A DNA stretch of 11,266 nt from JBBRHH01 sp038222915 (GCA_038222915.1 JBBRHH010000154.1:1-11266), one strand, 5' to 3'; counted from the stretch's first letter, positions 1 through 6,308 are shown. Numbers and translations: made by a program. Notes: generated by a model not told the origin, from the sequence alone.

Positions 1-15
1 CCCGGCCGGGCCAGT

Positions 16-44
16 GGCTCATCCGAAAGGAGTTCGGATGGGCC
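16..44 (+). other. 12-bp stem-loop upstream of nusA
   Basis: Bases 16-27 pair with 33-44 around a 5-base loop (AGGAG, 28-32). Ten pairs are Watson-Crick apart from one G-T wobble in the lower stem (19/41) and the core CATCCGAA/TTCGGATG is perfect. It has no T tract, so it is not by itself an intrinsic terminator. It could be the 3' end of an upstream RNA, a leader element of nusA, or chance structure within an upstream gene whose start is off the left edge. The pairing is seen directly; a role is inferred. Confidence 0.45.
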
Positions 45-47
45 GGT

Positions 48-63
48 AAGTGTTTACACACTT
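48..63 (+). other. 6-bp stem-loop next to the first hairpin
   Basis: AAGTGT (48-53) pairs perfectly with ACACTT (58-63) around the loop TTAC. It sits only 3 bases after the larger hairpin at 16-44 and 19 bases before the terminator-like hairpin at 83-101, giving three hairpins in a row ahead of nusA. Function unknown. Confidence 0.35.
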
Positions 64-82
64 GCTATTCGTCCGCGTTTTG

Positions 83-111
83 GGCCGCCGTTTTGGTGGC
101 CTTTTTGTTTT
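83..111 (+). terminator. Rho-independent terminator candidate before nusA
   Basis: GGCCGCC (83-89) pairs with GGTGGCC (95-101), seven pairs including one G-T wobble, around the loop GTTTT. It is followed at once by TTTTTGTTTT (102-111). A GC-rich stem plus a T-rich tail is the classic intrinsic terminator form. It would end transcription from a gene left of the window, or act as an attenuator in a nusA leader. It lies 69 bases before the nusA start, leaving room for a nusA promoter after it. A reading frame runs through it (see findings), which leaves some doubt. Confidence 0.55.
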
Positions 112-126
112 GGAAAATTTTGTCGG

Positions 127-136
127 AACATTCGAA
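127..136 (+). promoter_or_regulatory. AACATTCGAA motif shared with infB leader
   Basis: The 10-mer AACATTCGAA occurs here, 43 bases before the nusA ATG, and again at 1827-1836, 50 bases before the proposed infB TTG. Its core TTCGAA is palindromic. The position and identity are visible; a shared regulatory role is inference. Confidence 0.3.
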
Positions 137-140
137 TAGC

Positions 141-150
141 GTTGTACAAC
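141..150. promoter_or_regulatory. Perfect 10-bp palindrome, operator-like
   Basis: GTTGTACAAC reads identically on both strands. It is flanked by a direct repeat, TCGAATA at 132-138 and 162-168, 30 bases apart. It lies between the terminator-like hairpin and the nusA start, where a promoter or operator would be expected. No protein can be named as the binder. No well-spaced -35/-10 pair could be recognised here. Confidence 0.3.
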
Positions 151-179
151 TGAATACACAATCGAATAAGTGAGGAACC

Positions 180-1709
180 ATGAACCAGGAACTTTTAAGA
201 ATCGTTGACGGGATCGCCCGCGATAAAAATATCGAGAAAGAACAGATTTACACTGATATTGAGCAGGCCGTGGCTTCGGCGCTGCGTAAACAGTTTAACA
301 CGGAAGACACCAGCGAATTTGTGGTCCATCTGGACCGGCAGAACGGCGGGTTGTCGGCCACCCGCAACGGCAGTCCGTTGCTGTTGAACCTGGGCCGAAT
401 TGCCGCCCAGACCGCCAAGCAGGTGATGATCCAACTGATCCGCCAAGACGAGCGCGGCAGCATTTACGAAGAGTTCAAAGACCGCGTTGGAACGATCGTG
501 ACCGGCACGGTGGCCCGCTTCGAAGGTGGGTCGATGATCGTGGTGCTGGGCCGGTCGGAAGGGATCATGCCGCGCAGCGAGCAGATTCCAGGCGAGAACC
601 ATGCCGTTGGCGAGCGGGTGCAGGCGTTGATCCTGGAAGTGCGCGATACGCCCAGCGCGATCAAGATTATTTTGAGCCGGTCGCATCCGGAATTGATTCG
701 CCGGCTTTTCGAGCGAGAAGTGCCGGAAGTGGGCGAGCGGACGATTGAGCTGAAGGCACTGGCCCGTGAGCCGGGGCATCGCACCAAGATCGCCGTCTCT
801 TCGATTGACTCGAAAGTGGATGCGGTTGGAGCCTGCGTGGGCGTTCGCGGCAGCCGAATCAAGAACATCGTTGACGAACTGGGCGGCGAGAAGATCGACA
901 TCGTGCGATGGAATGAGTCGTCGCAGATTCTGATCGCCAACGCGCTGAAGCCGGCCGAGGTGGCCGAGGTGGCGCTGTGCTTTGAACTGGGCCGGGCGAC
1001 GGTTGTTGTGAACGAAGATCAGCTTTCGCTGGCGATCGGCAAGCGCGGGCAGAACGTTCGCCTGGCAGCCCGATTGACCGGCTGGGACGTTGATATTCTG
1101 ACGCCGCCGGAATTTCAGGCCGGGATTGTGCGGTTGACTGAAACATTGAAGAGCATTGAGGGTGTGGCGCAGGAGATGATCGACAAGATCATCGCGCTGG
1201 GCCTGATTGATGTGCGCGACATTGATGAAGTCGGCGCTGGCCCCCTGATTGAAGAAGTGGGCATGCCCGAAGCGGTGGCCGACATCACGGTCGAGAAGTG
1301 TGCCGAGATGGCGAAGATCGTCGCGAGCGAACAGGAGGCCAAGAAGGCCGCCGACGCCCGGGCGAAGGCGCAGGCCGGTTCGAATCCGTTTGCGCTGCCG
1401 TTTGGCGGGTCTGCACCGGCGGCCCCTGCGGTTGAAGAGGTGGCTTCATTGGCCGAGGCGAGTGATGGAGAAGGTCACATGCCGGGTCCGCTGGAAGCGG
1501 CCGAAGGCAGCGCGCCTGAGGTGATCGTTCACGAAGAACTGCCCGAGGCGCTGAGTGATGGCGAGGAGCTTTCGCCGGAAGAAATGGCCGTCGCGGGCGT
1601 TGAAGAAGTGCAAGGCGGCGAGCCGGGTGATGAGGACACGGATGTCGCGGCGTTGGCCGAAGGACGACTGGCCCCGCCCGAGACGCACGCGGACGCCAAC
1701 CGCGACTGA
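180..1709 (+). CDS. nusA: Transcription termination/antitermination factor NusA
   Basis: NusA binds RNA polymerase and nascent RNA and modulates pausing, intrinsic termination and antitermination. The 509-residue product shows the family order. The N-terminal RNA-polymerase-binding domain covers about 1-98 and ends in RIAAQTAKQV (73-82). An S1 domain covers about 101-168. KH1 has GVRG at 221-224 within VGACVGVRGSRIKNI, and KH2 has GKRG at 287-290 within LAIGKRGQNVRLAARLTGW. A helix-hairpin-helix-like segment at about 320-385 resembles the C-terminal acidic repeats of some NusA proteins. A low-complexity Glu/Asp/Ala/Pro tail runs from about 400 to the end. The N-terminal domain looks about 30 residues shorter than in E. 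coli. ATG 180 is chosen because GAGGAA (172-177) is just upstream and the N terminus matches the family. It is the first gene of the nusA-infB block. Confidence 0.97.
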   Translation: MNQELLRIVDGIARDKNIEKEQIYTDIEQAVASALRKQFNTEDTSEFVVHLDRQNGGLSATRNGSPLLLNLGRIAAQTAKQVMIQLIRQDERGSIYEEFKDRVGTIVTGTVARFEGGSMIVVLGRSEGIMPRSEQIPGENHAVGERVQALILEVRDTPSAIKIILSRSHPELIRRLFEREVPEVGERTIELKALAREPGHRTKIAVSSIDSKVDAVGACVGVRGSRIKNIVDELGGEKIDIVRWNESSQILIANALKPAEVAEVALCFELGRATVVVNEDQLSLAIGKRGQNVRLAARLTGWDVDILTPPEFQAGIVRLTETLKSIEGVAQEMIDKIIALGLIDVRDIDEVGAGPLIEEVGMPEAVADITVEKCAEMAKIVASEQEAKKAADARAKAQAGSNPFALPFGGSAPAAPAVEEVASLAEASDGEGHMPGPLEAAEGSAPEVIVHEELPEALSDGEELSPEEMAVAGVEEVQGGEPGDEDTDVAALAEGRLAPPETHADANRD

Positions 1710-1790
1710 GTGAATTTGACGGATGGAGCCGCTGATGTGCATGAATTTTTGTGTCTGGATCAATGAAGTGTTGTGTAAAATGATCGATTC

Positions 1791-1826
1791 GACCGTTGCA
1801 GTCGTAGTAATAAGACAGTGACGGTC
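1791..1826 (+). promoter_or_regulatory. Stem-loop in the infB leader
   Basis: Bases 1791-1799 pair with 1818-1826 (nine pairs, two of them G-T wobbles). After one A-A mismatch, 1801-1803 pair with 1814-1816, closing a 10-base loop. The 3' arm contains the in-frame GTG at 1818, so that codon would be buried if the RNA folds. The hairpin has no T tract. It may be a leader element for infB; the role is inferred. A TAAAAT at 1776-1781 resembles a -10 box but has no well-spaced -35. Confidence 0.35.
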
Positions 1827-1836
1827 AACATTCGAA
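1827..1836 (+). promoter_or_regulatory. Second copy of AACATTCGAA, infB leader
   Basis: Identical to 127-136 upstream of nusA. It immediately follows the 3' arm of the stem-loop ending at 1826. If infB starts at 1887, the motif lies in untranslated leader, as the first copy does. Confidence 0.3.
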
Positions 1837-1876
1837 ATGCGGCGGGTATGGCCGGTTTCGAAGAACGAAGTTTTCT

Positions 1877-1880
1877 GGAG
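1877..1880 (+). promoter_or_regulatory. Shine-Dalgarno GGAG deciding the infB TTG start
   Basis: GGAG lies 6 bases before the in-frame TTG at 1887, an ideal spacing. The alternative in-frame starts, GTG 1818 and ATG 1848, have no comparable purine tract at the right distance. Confidence 0.6.
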
Positions 1881-1886
1881 AACGTT

Positions 1887-4796
1887 TTGGCTAAGGCTAA
1901 AGGCATCCGTGTTAATCTGCTTGCGAAAGAGCTGGGCGTGCTCAGCAAGACGATCCTCGATCGGTTCAAGTCCGAGGGACTTGGCGACAAAGTCCCCAAC
2001 CACATGAGCCTGCTGGGGCCTGGTCTGGAGGCAACTGCGCGCGAATGGTTCCCAGCGGGAGCCGGCGGCGGTGTGGCGACGGCGGTTGAAGAGCCGCCGG
2101 TGGAAGAGGAGATCGAGAGCAAGTTGAACGCGCGCACCATCGGCCGCAAGAAGCGCGCGGATGGGGAATCGGATTCGCATGGCGAATCGTCGACGGGCAC
2201 TGCCCTCGCGGAGCCGCCGGAGACGAGCGAGCCTGGCGACCACACGACTGCCGAATCGGCCGACGAGCCGGAAGAAACACACGCGCCAGAAGTTCACGCG
2301 CCCGTGCATGCGCCGCCTGCGGTGACGCATGAGCCGCGTCCTGCTGCACCGGTGGTCAACGAAGCGCCGCCCGTCGCCGAAGCACCCGTCGTTCATGAAA
2401 CGCCGGCCGCGCCGATCGTCACAGAACCAGCCCGCATCGCCGCCGAAGCGCCAGCTGCTGCACCCGGGCATGCTGTGCCGCACACACCGGCAGGTCCGGC
2501 CGGTGCCCGTCACGGGCATGGCCATGGACCGGGGGCGGGCCCTGCGCCGCGTCCGACGATTCGCATTGGCGATCGCACGCCGGTGCGCCAGCCTGTTGTT
2601 CAACCCCCGAAGCTTGTTCCCGCGCCCGCTTCCGTGCAGGGGCCGCGGATTATTCGCGTTGAAGAGCCGGATCACGTGCCGGCGCCGCGCATGCGCCGCC
2701 CGACCAATGACGCGCCGACGACGGGAACCGCCCAGGCCCGCCCGCAGGCAGGTCGCGGCGTGAAGGTCACGGTGGAGGATGATACTGAGGAAGGGAAAAA
2801 GGCCGGCGATAAGAAGGGGGCGGGTCGGACGAATTCGACGCGTCGCCGCGGGCCGGACGGTCGGCGTGGCGAGGCGATCGACAAGCTCAAGGAATGGAGC
2901 GAGCGCGATCTGCTTGATCGTGACGAGCGTTTGAAGGCCGCCGGCATTTATGTGAACGATTTGAATCGTCACGTCACCAAGACCGGCCAGCGCGGCCAGC
3001 ACGCGCAGGCAAAGAGCGTGGTCGAACGGGGTGAGCCGATCCAGCTTGAAGAACCGATTACGGTCAAGACGCTGGCGGCGGCGCTGGGCGTGAAGTCGAA
3101 CGAAATCATCTCCAAGCTGATGAAGCAGGGCGTGTTTGCAAACATCAACCAGTCGCTGGATACGCCGGTTGCGCAGGCGCTGGCGCTGGAATACAACCTT
3201 GAACTAACCATCGCCCGCGAGACGTCGATGGAGGAACAACTGGAAGAAGAATTCAAAGGTCGTGAGGCGGCGCCTGGGGCGCTGGTCACCCGGCCGCCGG
3301 TTGTCACGATCCTGGGTCACGTCGATCACGGCAAAACCAGCCTGCTCGACAAGATTCGAAACGCGAACGTTGCGGCCGGCGAAGCTGGCGGCATCACGCA
3401 GCACACGGCTGCGTGGATGGTCACGCTGGGCGAGAAGCGCGTGACGTTCATCGATACGCCGGGTCACCAGGCGTTTACCGCCATGCGTGCCCGTGGCGCG
3501 AACATGACGGACGTCGTCGTGCTTGTTGTGTCGGCGGCGGAAGGTGTTCAGCCGCAGACGATTGAATCGATCAACCATGCGAAGGCGGCCGGCGTGCCGA
3601 TCGTCGTTGCGATGAACAAGATCGATCGCGCCGACGCGAACCCGGATATGGTGCTGGGTCAGTTGGCGAAGGAAGGATTGAATCCTGTTGAGTGGGGTGG
3701 CGATACGGAAGTTGTCCGGACCAGCGCCCAGACCGGGCAGGGTGTGCCGGATCTGATTGAAATTCTCGATCTGCAGGCGCAGATCATGGACTTGAAGGCT
3801 GACCCGACGGTAACGGCCCGCGGTATGGTCATCGAATCGCAGGTGGACGAAGGCCTTGGGCCAGTGGCTACGGTGCTGGTGCAGGACGGAACGCTGAAGG
3901 TTGGCGACATGGTGCTGGCCGGCCCCGGTTATGGGCGCATCCGTTCGCTGCTGAATGATCGTCGCGAACACATTCAGGAAGCCGGGCCTTCGACGCCGGT
4001 GATTGTGTCCGGCCTGGACATGATGCCGTCGGCCGGTGACAAGTTCTACATTATTGAAGACCTCGAACGTGCCCGCGCTATCGCTGAAGAGCGCCAAGGC
4101 CGTGCCCGTCAGGAATCGCTTGCCAACCGCACGAAGGTCAGCCTGACGAACCTGAACCAGGTTTTGAAGGATGCGAAGACCAAGGAAATCCGCCTGATTA
4201 TCAAGGCGGACGTGCAGGGTTCGGTCGAGACACTGGCGGCGACGGTGACGCAGGCGAATACGGAAGAAGTGAAGATTCGCGTGCTGCATGCGGCCGCGGG
4301 TCCGATCACCGAGAGCGACGTCGAACTGGCGGATGCGTCGGACGCGGTCATCATCGGTTTCCATGTGGTGGCCGACGACAAGGCGCGGGCGATGGCGGAG
4401 CATCGGCGTGTCGAGGTTCGGCTGTACACGATCATTTACGAGATTCTGGACGATTTGAAGAAGGCGCTGTCTGGTTTGCTGGCTCCGGAAATTCGTGAGA
4501 AGTTCCATGGCCGGGCGGAGATTCGCGCGGTCTACAAATTCTCCAAGGTCGGCAATATCGCCGGTTGCATGGTGGTCGACGGCCACATCCAGCGCGGCAG
4601 CAAGATCCGTCTCATTCGCAACGGCGTGATTGTCACCGAGGACATGACCATCGAAACACTCCGGCGGTTGAAGGACGACGTGCGCGAGGTCAAGCAGGGC
4701 TTCGAATGCGGTATCAAGGTTGCCGGCTACGATGACATCAAGATCGGCGACATCCTCGAGGCGTATATCCGGGAGACGATCCAGCGGACGTTATAA
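1887..4796 (+). CDS. infB: Translation initiation factor IF-2
   Basis: IF2 is the GTPase that places formyl-Met initiator tRNA on the 30S subunit and promotes 50S joining. From TTG 1887 the product has 969 residues. An IF2_N domain lies at about 1-50, beginning MAKAKGIRVNLLAKELGV. A long disordered Glu/Pro/Ala/His linker runs from about 65 to 325, including RHGHGHGPG. A second IF2_N-like domain is at about 391-440. The GTPase domain has G1 GHVDHGKT (477-484), G2 GGITQHT (501-507), G3 DTPGH (523-527), G4 NKID (577-580) and G5 SAQTG (613-617). The beta-barrel and C-terminal initiator-tRNA-binding domains follow to the end. All GTPase motifs are intact. The reading frame stays open upstream to GTG 1818 (992 residues) with ATG 1848 between. 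I prefer TTG 1887 because of its GGAG and because family members start directly with the IF2_N segment. Confidence 0.96.
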   Translation: MAKAKGIRVNLLAKELGVLSKTILDRFKSEGLGDKVPNHMSLLGPGLEATAREWFPAGAGGGVATAVEEPPVEEEIESKLNARTIGRKKRADGESDSHGESSTGTALAEPPETSEPGDHTTAESADEPEETHAPEVHAPVHAPPAVTHEPRPAAPVVNEAPPVAEAPVVHETPAAPIVTEPARIAAEAPAAAPGHAVPHTPAGPAGARHGHGHGPGAGPAPRPTIRIGDRTPVRQPVVQPPKLVPAPASVQGPRIIRVEEPDHVPAPRMRRPTNDAPTTGTAQARPQAGRGVKVTVEDDTEEGKKAGDKKGAGRTNSTRRRGPDGRRGEAIDKLKEWSERDLLDRDERLKAAGIYVNDLNRHVTKTGQRGQHAQAKSVVERGEPIQLEEPITVKTLAAALGVKSNEIISKLMKQGVFANINQSLDTPVAQALALEYNLELTIARETSMEEQLEEEFKGREAAPGALVTRPPVVTILGHVDHGKTSLLDKIRNANVAAGEAGGITQHTAAWMVTLGEKRVTFIDTPGHQAFTAMRARGANMTDVVVLVVSAAEGVQPQTIESINHAKAAGVPIVVAMNKIDRADANPDMVLGQLAKEGLNPVEWGGDTEVVRTSAQTGQGVPDLIEILDLQAQIMDLKADPTVTARGMVIESQVDEGLGPVATVLVQDGTLKVGDMVLAGPGYGRIRSLLNDRREHIQEAGPSTPVIVSGLDMMPSAGDKFYIIEDLERARAIAEERQGRARQESLANRTKVSLTNLNQVLKDAKTKEIRLIIKADVQGSVETLAATVTQANTEEVKIRVLHAAAGPITESDVELADASDAVIIGFHVVADDKARAMAEHRRVEVRLYTIIYEILDDLKKALSGLLAPEIREKFHGRAEIRAVYKFSKVGNIAGCMVVDGHIQRGSKIRLIRNGVIVTEDMTIETLRRLKDDVREVKQGFECGIKVAGYDDIKIGDILEAYIRETIQRTL

Positions 4797-4810
4797 GAAA
4801 GGGTTCGGCG

Positions 4811-4842
4811 GTCAGGGTCAGGGTGCAGGATCGATCCTGTTT
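4811..4842. repeat. Short tandem repeat and 14-bp palindrome, infB-DUF503 gap
   Basis: GTCAGG occurs twice in tandem (4811-4822), followed by the related GTGCAGG. Next, CAGGATCGATCCTG (4826-4839) is a perfect 14-bp palindrome that can fold into a 5-bp stem with a TCGA loop, followed by only three Ts. It could be a weak attenuator or processing site inside the operon, or an operator. The T run is too short for a confident terminator call. Confidence 0.3.
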
Positions 4843-4865
4843 CTGGATGCTGAAGGCCGAGCGTT

Positions 4866-5147
4866 ATGACGATCGGTGTTTTGCAACTGGAGCTTTCCAT
4901 TGGTGATGCGATGTCGCTGAAGGACAAGCGCCGGGTGGTCAAGAGCCTGAAGGATCGGATCGCCCATGGCCACAATGTTTCGGTGGCCGAAGTGGGAGCG
5001 CTGGACGAACACCGGCGTTCGGTCCTGGCGGTCGCAATGGTGAGCAACGACCGGCGTTATGTTGAAGGAGCATTGAGTAAGATCGTGGACTTTGTACGGG
5101 TTGTTTCATCCGCTGATCTGGTGGACTACCAGATTGAGTTGATTTAG
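4866..5147 (+). CDS. DUF503 (YlxP-like) family protein
   Basis: This 93-residue protein matches the DUF503 family, known as YlxP in Bacillus. Family features seen are the opening MTIGVLQLELSIGDAMSLKDKR, the basic helix KRRVVKSLKDRI (20-31), the segment VSVAEVGALDEHRRSVLAVAMVS (38-60, paraphrased from the frame) and a C-terminal strand ending in VDYQIELI. Length is typical. Its biochemical role is not firmly established; the common genomic position between infB and rbfA, kept here, suggests a link to ribosome assembly or translation. It starts 69 bases after infB with a weak GAAGG (4852-4856) upstream, and its stop is 12 bases before rbfA, so the two are probably translationally coupled. Confidence 0.92.
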   Translation: MTIGVLQLELSIGDAMSLKDKRRVVKSLKDRIAHGHNVSVAEVGALDEHRRSVLAVAMVSNDRRYVEGALSKIVDFVRVVSSADLVDYQIELI

Positions 5148-5159
5148 GCAGATTGAAAG

Positions 5160-5624
5160 ATGTCGCGACGAACAGAACGATTGGGAAGCACAATCCAGGC
5201 AGAACTGGCGATGATCATCCAGCGCGAGCTGAGCGACCCGCGGCTGACGGGATTGCCGAGCATCACGCGGGTAAAGGTGAGCGACGACCTTTCGATCGCC
5301 GATGTGTACATGACCATCATGGGCACGCCGGGACAGCAGTCGGCGGCGCTGAATGCCTTGAAACACTCGGCTGGGCTGATGCGGGCGAAGCTGACCAAAT
5401 CGCTGACGCTGCGGCAGGCACCGTATTTGAAGTTCCACATGGACGAGCATCTGAAGAAGGAGTTGGAAGTGCTGGAATTGCTCGACAGGGTTTCGCGGGA
5501 GAACGCGGAGCTGGATCGGATTCGTTCCGAACAGGAAGCGGCCGCCGGGCCTGTCGTGGAGTTGCCCGTCGAACGGCCCCGCGAGGATTCACAACCTGCA
5601 CCTGGAGACCACCCTGCTCCATGA
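5160..5624 (+). CDS. rbfA: 30S ribosome-binding factor RbfA
   Basis: RbfA binds the immature 30S subunit and assists late 16S rRNA 5'-end processing and cold adaptation. The 154-residue product has the single KH-like domain. It opens with SRRTERLGSTIQAELAMII (2-20), followed by the RELSDPRLTG turn (22-31) and the central strand ITRVKVSDDLSIADVYMTI (35-53). The helix carries SAG (70-72) where the family has its kinked KH helix, then LTLRQAPYLKFHMDE (82-96). A Glu/Pro-rich tail after about 115 makes it slightly longer than the E. coli protein. ATG 5160 has only a weak purine tract (GAAAGA) very close to it, which fits coupling to the DUF503 stop 12 bases upstream. The genes often found after rbfA, such as truB, are not here. 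Confidence 0.95.
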   Translation: MSRRTERLGSTIQAELAMIIQRELSDPRLTGLPSITRVKVSDDLSIADVYMTIMGTPGQQSAALNALKHSAGLMRAKLTKSLTLRQAPYLKFHMDEHLKKELEVLELLDRVSRENAELDRIRSEQEAAAGPVVELPVERPREDSQPAPGDHPAP

Positions 5625-5662
5625 CCGCGGAAGTCCGTCAATTTTGAAATAACCCTGATCTC

Positions 5663-5668
5663 TATAAA
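5663..5668 (+). promoter_or_regulatory. Possible -10 box for a leaderless transcript
   Basis: TATAAA ends 7 bases before the ATG at 5676, so a transcript started from it would begin at or next to the start codon. That gene has no Shine-Dalgarno sequence. A TTGAAA at 5644-5649 lies upstream but the spacer is only 13 bases, shorter than the usual 16-18. The call is tentative. Confidence 0.25.
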
Positions 5669-5675
5669 CCGTTCA

Positions 5676-6308
5676 ATGAAAAACGCCACCAAGCATGCCG
5701 AGAAGCTCCGATCGATCTTTCGCAGTCTTATGCGGGAGTACAAGCCGACGCCGCCCGAAATACAGGACCCGCTGAAGGCGCTGGTACGGGGGGCGATGAC
5801 GTTTGATGTTCCCGATTCGCGGGCCGATGAGGCGATGCGGCACATCGATACGGAATTTGTCGACCTGAACGAACTGCGCGTTGCGACCGACCTGGAAATT
5901 CAGGAACTGCTGGGCACGCGCTATCCGGCCATCGAGAAGCGCGTAGAGATGATCACCCGCTGCCTGAACGCGATCTTCGAGAAGGAACACACTCTGAGCC
6001 TCGACCGGCTGAAGACGATCTCCAAGCGGGATGCACGGGTGTTCCTGCAAGGCCTGCCGGATATTCATCCGTTTGTGGAAGCTTACGTGTTGCTGTTCGC
6101 GTTCAATGGCCACGCGGTGCCGGTGGATAACCAGATCCTTGAGTATCTGCGGAACCACGACGTGCTGACTGAAGACGTTTCGCTGGACGATGCGCACCGG
6201 TTTCTGGAGCATCACATCAAGGCCGAGGAGTGCCACGATTTTTACTTCTGCGTTCGGCGCGTCGTCAGTGAGGACGGCACGAAGGGGAAGAAAAAGGCGA
6301 AGGCCTAG
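5676..6308 (+). CDS. HhH-GPD (endonuclease III-like) fold protein, probably altered active site
   Basis: The 210-residue product resembles the all-helical HhH-GPD DNA glycosylases. Residues 31-101 follow the endonuclease III pattern of a DP[LF]..L..A segment, a helix, then a YPAIEKRVEMI helix like the 'R.KA..I' helix of Nth. LPDIHPFVEAYVLLFAF (127-143) takes the place of the LPGVGRKTA hairpin, and PVDNQI (149-154) that of AVDTHI. Asp151 sits 18 residues after Phe133, the same distance as catalytic Asp138 from Lys120 in E. coli Nth. The catalytic Lys is therefore Phe and the GVG hairpin is DIH. The four-Cys iron-sulfur motif is absent; only C186 and C192 remain nearby. The tail is Lys-rich. 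It could be a monofunctional glycosylase, a non-catalytic DNA-binding protein, or something repurposed. It lies between rbfA (51-base gap) and hisG (30-base gap). Confidence 0.75.
   Translation: MKNATKHAEKLRSIFRSLMREYKPTPPEIQDPLKALVRGAMTFDVPDSRADEAMRHIDTEFVDLNELRVATDLEIQELLGTRYPAIEKRVEMITRCLNAIFEKEHTLSLDRLKTISKRDARVFLQGLPDIHPFVEAYVLLFAFNGHAVPVDNQILEYLRNHDVLTEDVSLDDAHRFLEHHIKAEECHDFYFCVRRVVSEDGTKGKKKAKA

Noticed and set aside
1818..1886. GTG 1818 or ATG 1848 as the infB start
   Set aside because: Neither has a good ribosome-binding site, the extension is not typical of IF2, and 1818 lies in a predicted hairpin; TTG 1887 is better supported, though not proven.
1446..3002. 518-codon open frame on the minus strand
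   Set aside because: It lies antisense to nusA's tail and the GC-rich, low-complexity infB linker; the product is Arg/His-rich with no domain, while the plus frame is a clear IF2.
3204..4586. 460-codon open frame on the minus strand
   Set aside because: It is antisense to the conserved GTPase and C-terminal domains of IF2 and looks like a composition shadow.
5153..5647. 164-codon frame overlapping rbfA
   Set aside because: It is offset from the well-conserved RbfA frame and has no similarity I recognise.
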